Shown here: positions 59,926-64,000 of the stretch, one piece after another
Layout: each line of letters starts with the position of its first letter
How positions within the stretch are numbered: position 1 is the stretch's first letter
NCBI RefSeq assembly: GCF_029168945.1
Contig: NC_083610.1
Coordinates: 77,615,580 to 77,679,579, forward strand
Source of the DNA: Cannabis sativa
Taxonomy: Eukaryota > Streptophyta > Magnoliopsida > Rosales > Cannabaceae
DNA: 64,000 nucleotides
Direction: 5' to 3'
Translations under genes and position numbers: made by a program
The notes under the pieces: generated by a model
Seen by the model: the letters and a program-made list of their open reading frames with translations, nothing else
Told to the model about the DNA's origin: nothing
The model's database searches: none

Positions 59926-61833
59926 TGTTGGGAATTATTTTACCAGGATCTTAGATCTACTCACAAGTATGTTTATTAACATCCTAAATATGAACTTTCT
60001 AAAACGATAAAATAAACACATATAAAGTTAAGAAAACCTTACATTGATGCAGCGGAATAAATGTCTCCTTCCACTCAGATCTCTAACCCTTGATTCCTTT
60101 ACGTAGCGAGTATAATCAAGATCCGAGCCCGAATCTCCTTCTTCTTCAAGCTTTGATCCTTCACGGTCTTCCAATCTATGATTGAGTTACGCTTCTTGTG
60201 TGTGGGCACTTACTCTTTCACTAGGGTCACGAAAAGATGAAGGAAAAGAGGGAGAGAGGTTTCGGCCAAGGTAGAGAGTGAGGGAAGGCTCAGTTTTTCT
60301 GAAGAGAGAAATTTCTGTCAGAAAGCTAATGAAAGCATGTATTGTGAATGAGCCATCACTTTCTATTTATAGGCAACTTACTAGGTTTAAGTTTAGAATT
60401 ATTTGGCATTAAAATAATAAAATAATAATTTGAAAAAGCCTTATAAGTGGCCGGCCATAGGTGTTGTAATGGGCCCCACTTAATTTTGCAATTTTATCAA
60501 ATTTTATCTCTATTTTCTCAAAAATGCCAATTTTCCAATTCTAACCTTTTAAATGCCAAAACTAATTATTTAATAATTAAAATACATTATTAAATAATAT
60601 TGTCATTTAATTTAATTATTAATTAGACATATAAAGTCCATTAATAAATAAATAAACCCAGAAAACTCTTTTCCTTACATTTCACCACTGAATAGTGAAA
60701 ATTTCATAAAATCAGACATAGTCTAACTTAGAATTATAATTGATCAATCACGAATCAATTAATGAGTCTTATAAAGCAGAATGTTCTCAACTAGAATGGG
60801 GACCATGGATCTATATGCTGAGCTTCCAATAAGTGAACCAAATTTACCAAGTAAATTCCTACTTATTAATTCTTCGTTGAATCCACTCTTAGAACTTAGA
60901 ATTGCACTCTCAGACTTATATAGAGCATATTGTATGTTTCACGATACCAATATACTATCTCATTTAACCATTGTTATAATCTTATTGTGATTTAAAGATC
61001 CTCTATATAGATGATTTACATCGAGATGGGATTTCTTTACCGTTCTCACCCCTCAATGTATTTTGCCCCTTAAAACACTTAGCTACCTGTAAATGGTGTT
61101 TAATGATCTAATAATTAGTCAGTTAAACAAGAGCTCATCCATTTACTTCTATTTGCTAAGCTCGAAGGGAATCATCACTTAACTTCTATACACCAGTAGA
61201 AGCTATAGATTCCATATTTATGTTCAGCACTCTCACTCAATCATACTATCATGTTCCCAAAATATACGTATCACCCTGACCCAAAAGTAGGCTTAACTAA
61301 TAAATCAAAGAACATGAATAGCACTCCTGAGTTGAGCCCAAGCATATCAGGATTTAGATTCTTTTCAATCTTAAGATCAACTACTGATATTGACTTGGAA
61401 AGATATGTATAACGGTAAGTTTGTAATATCTTAACTTAGTTGCAATATCGGTCCAGTCCAATGTATACTCCATACATTCGAAACTAGTATACTTTACTAA
61501 TGTCCTGGAAAGAACATAACACTTACTCCAAGTGTAAGTACACATCATCGCTGATTATCACATTAGTGTAAATCCAATAACACTGATGAAACAGGGACCA
61601 AAACTTTTGATTCATATGATCACAAACACATTCCACTGTGTTGACGATACTGTAATTGTGAATAAACATATGATCTGGATTTAACTGATTTTGTGTGTAT
61701 GAATGTAATAAACATATTAAACATATTAAACCATTAGCATGTAAAATTCATGCAAACATCAATCACTTCAAATTTCTTATATTGATAACTAATCAGATTG
61801 TAAAGAGTTTTATTTAGGGCATAAAACCTAACA
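59926..61833 (-). repeat. 5' LTR of element C (right copy)
   Basis: 1,908 bp matching 51622-53533. Promoter TATA box TATAAATAG on the minus strand at 60363-60372. Altered relative to the left copy mostly at CAG/CTG words (60099-60200). Confidence 0.93.
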
Positions 61834-61838
61834 TAAAC

Positions 61839-63066
61839 GACATAAGCTCGTGCCCAGCAGTTGCATCCACTAACTGGTCGATCCTAGGAAGTAGAAAACA
61901 TTCTTTTAGGCATGTCTTATTCAGATCGGAGAAGTCAATACAAGTTCTCCAAGTTCCGTTAGGTTTTGGGACAAGAACAGGATTGGCTATCCACGAGGGA
62001 TAAAATACCTCGCGTATAAAATCATTGACTAACAACTTGTCAACTTCCTATTTTAGTGCCCCTTGCCTCTCGGAATCTAAGGGCCTCATTTTTTATCTCT
62101 TCGCCAGGTAGTTTGGACTTTGGATCAATATTTAAGTGATGGCAAATAATCTTAGGGTCGATCCCTATCATATCCCCATTTCTCCAGGCGAATTGATCCT
62201 GGTTCACTTTCAAAAAGCTTATTAAGTGCTATTTGAGCTGCTCGTACAGGTTCTTCCCAATGTACACGCATTTTGTGGGATTTCCTGGGTCGAGAATAAC
62301 CTCTTCCAATTCTTCAATTGGTTTTAGCAGGTTTCTTTCATATTAATCTCGGGATCAAGATCTTCCTCTTTCTTCTCGTTTTCTCCTGCCAAGATCGTCA
62401 TCACTAATGATCGACCTTTCTATGCTACAACTCTATGCGATAGCAATCGCGAGCCAGCATCTGGTCGCCACGCACTACTCCCATGCCATCTGGTGTTTGG
62501 AACTTTAAAGATAGGTGCTTGATCGAACTGACTGCCCCTAGTCCGATCAGTGCTGGACGACCCAACAATATGTTGTAAGTCGAAGGTAGGTCGACAACCT
62601 ATAAGTCTTGCATAATAGTAGCAGTTAAAGGTGCCTCGCCTAAAGTTAATGCGAGCTCGATTATGCCAAGGCTAGCAATTCTATCCCCGGTGAATCCGCA
62701 AAGATTCACCATACAAGGCCTTAACTTAGCATTTTCGAGCCCCATTTTCTTTAGAGTCTCCTTATAAATGATATTTACCGAGCTCCCATTATCTATTAAC
62801 ACTCTCTTGATCCTCTTATTGGCGAGTTGAATGGTTATGACCAATGGATCGACGTGAGGGTATCTCACGTTCTTCTCGTCTTCCTCTGTGAACATAATGG
62901 GGGGTTCCTCGGTTTTCACCTTCTTGGAAGGTTCTGGGGCAAAGACCAACTGCTTGTTCTTTATCTCCTTAACATCTCTTCTGAGCGATATTGCTTTCCC
63001 CTGCAATATGCAGCCCTGCCGAAATAACCAGGAAGTCCTCTCCTTCCACAGGAATAGGTTGTTACC
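61839..63066 (-). pseudogene. pol of element E, 5' part: protease and RT start
   Basis: Reads leftward. Protease (62599-63006): Y-P-H-V-D-P-L-V, then [14 protein letters not shown] with the Asp active site, G-F-T-G-D-R; it meets a stop at the end of that run, and [10 protein letters not shown] follows beyond it. RT (61839-62035): N-P-V-L-V-P-K-P-N-G-T-W and F-S-D-L-N-K, ending G-H-E-L-M-S-F, where C inserted. A frame change separates gag from protease near 63040. Confidence 0.88.
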
Positions 63067-63067
63067 C

Positions 63068-64000
63068 CTAGTTGTTTGGGTTATTAGGCTGACGGGGTTG
63101 GTTGTATCCCTGGCCCTGTCTTTTCACATATTGTTTAAAATGGCCTCGAGCGATGAGACTCTCTATCTCATCTTTCAATTGGCGACATTCGTCGGTCGTA
63201 TGCCCAATATCTTTATAGAATTTACAATATTTGTTCGGATCTCTTTTGCTCCTCGAATTCCTCAAAGGCTCGGGTTTGCCGAAGGCTACCTTCTGCTCAT
63301 GTGCAAGGTAAATTTTTTCCCGAGTTTCATTAAGCTCGGTGTAAATAGTATACACTGGCACGTATTTGTCATGCTTCTTTTGTTTCTTTCTATCCTTCGA
63401 AGGTTCCCTAATTCCATCCTTTCTTTTTGGACCAGACGCCCCCGAGTTATCAATTCTCGTGGAAGCAGTCCCTGTTGAAACATTGCTGAGTTTACCTCTT
63501 GAGCTTGTTTTCAACAAGTTCATTTCCTTTCGGGCTTCTTCCTTCGGAACAAACACTTGAGCCCTCTCATTGAACTCAATGATGTTTCTTACCGAACATC
63601 CTTGAAAATCATCCCACAACTCGCCCTCGGCGGTTAATGGATCAGTGGAGATCCCCGCCTGAAGGGCTATAAGTTGCGTGCTGTCATCCAAGTTTCTAAC
63701 CCTAGCGACAGCCGTGCTAAAACGGCTTAAGTACGCCTTAAGTGTTTCGTTAGGCTGCTGCTTTATATTGGTTAGCGAGGCCGCTTTGGGTCGCCTATCC
63801 CTAGCGGCTTGAAATTGCTTCTTGAAATCCCTAGACAGCTGCTCCCAGGAAATTATTGAATGACGAGTGAACTTGTTAAACCAGCTACTCACTGCTCCGA
63901 CAAGCGAGGTGGGGAGCAAAATACAGCGTAAATTGTTCATCACGTTACTCTCTCGCATTATCGTGTTAAAGTTATTCAAATGCGAGATCGGATCTGTAGT
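63068..64000 (-). pseudogene. gag of element E, C-terminal part (continues beyond the window)
   Basis: About 310 codons open to the window edge, where the minus strand still codes (T-T-D-P-I-S-H). The capsid core W-E-Q-L-S-R-D-F-K-K-Q-F and K-A-Y-L-S-R-F is typical of Ty3/gypsy gag. The tail K-Y-C-K-F-Y-K-D-I-G-H-T-T-D-E-C then I-A-R-G-H-F-K-Q-Y is the Tat zinc-finger-like signature. The stop is at 63068-63070. The frame is clean here, but gag-pol overall is broken downstream, so it is listed with a broken element. Confidence 0.88.

Larger units (their letters stand above)
51622..61833 (-). mobile_element. Element C: minus-strand Ty1/copia retrotransposon related to A and B
   Basis: 10,212 bp flanked by TAAAC (51617-51621 and 61834-61838). 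LTRs 51622-53533 and 59926-61833. Primer site TGGTATCAGAGCCATGG (minus, 59907-59923) matches the tRNA-Met consensus. Leader about 3.75 kb, open gag, only about 1.7 kb of degraded pol, and polypurine tract 53534-53549. Removing C rejoins the E RT frame exactly (S-F next to M-D-T-Y-S-G). Confidence 0.94.
46081..64000 (-). mobile_element. Element E: minus-strand Tat-type Ty3/gypsy retrotransposon, runs off the window
   Basis: 3' LTR at 46081-47003, then leftward-coded integrase, RNase H, RT, protease and gag reading from 64000 down, interrupted by element C. Gag tail I-G-H-T-T-D-E-C and protease I-D-N-G-S-S place it with element T in the Tat lineage. About 7.7 kb after removing C. The 5' LTR is outside the window, so the target duplication cannot be checked. 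Confidence 0.9.

Overview
The window is plant nuclear DNA, almost certainly from a eudicot. The evidence is (i) a fragment of a TOPLESS-type corepressor gene, a plant-specific family, with plant introns, and (ii) a dense nest of Ty1/copia and Ty3/gypsy (Tat-type) LTR retrotransposons, a Helitron and MITE-like elements in AT-rich sequence. The species cannot be fixed from sequence alone. No intact host gene, tRNA, rRNA, CRISPR or bacterial-type operon was seen.

Layout. 1-547: AT-rich flank. 548-11906: element T, a complete Tat-type Ty3/gypsy element (+) with 5-bp target duplication ATTAG. Its gag-pol is frameshifted, its RT lacks the catalytic YVDD block, and a long antisense accessory gene lies between integrase and the 3' LTR. 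12583-14765: a Helitron with a textbook 3' hairpin plus CTAG end, carrying captured gene fragments, including the first two coding exons of a TOPLESS gene with intact splice sites. 14970-15344 and 15473-15892: two fold-back elements, the first with a perfect 9-bp target duplication. 17531-18050: a GAGCTC-rich tandem repeat. 18186 onward: old minus-strand element F (LTR 18186-18674).

Inside the presumed F sequence sits minus-strand copia element D (19271-42856, target duplication TATAA). D is split by two plus-strand members of a second copia family: A (19814-29852, target duplication TCTCC, landed beside D's polypurine tract) and B (32043-42195, aberrant right end with a 16-18 bp duplication). 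42862-46080 holds unassigned AT-rich relics.

46081-64000+: element E, a minus-strand Tat-type Ty3/gypsy element running off the window. Its RT gene is split by element C (51622-61833, minus, target duplication TAAAC), a relative of A and B that keeps an open full-length gag. Insertion order by nesting: F, then D, then A and B; E, then C.

How the parts work together. Each retroelement shows the replication cycle as LTR promoter, primer-binding site, gag, protease, pol and polypurine tract. Four things go beyond routine annotation. A, B and C share a 2.6-3.8 kb 5' leader with conserved hairpins and a duplicated motif. T and E both carry an inward-facing TATA box 0.2-0.3 kb from the 3' LTR, placed to drive an antisense gene. 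C's gag is followed by splice and termination signals that could make a gag-only RNA. Differences between sister LTRs of B and C cluster at CAG/CTG trinucleotides, which looks more like base-calling error at methylated sites than mutation, so some frameshifts reported here may not be real.
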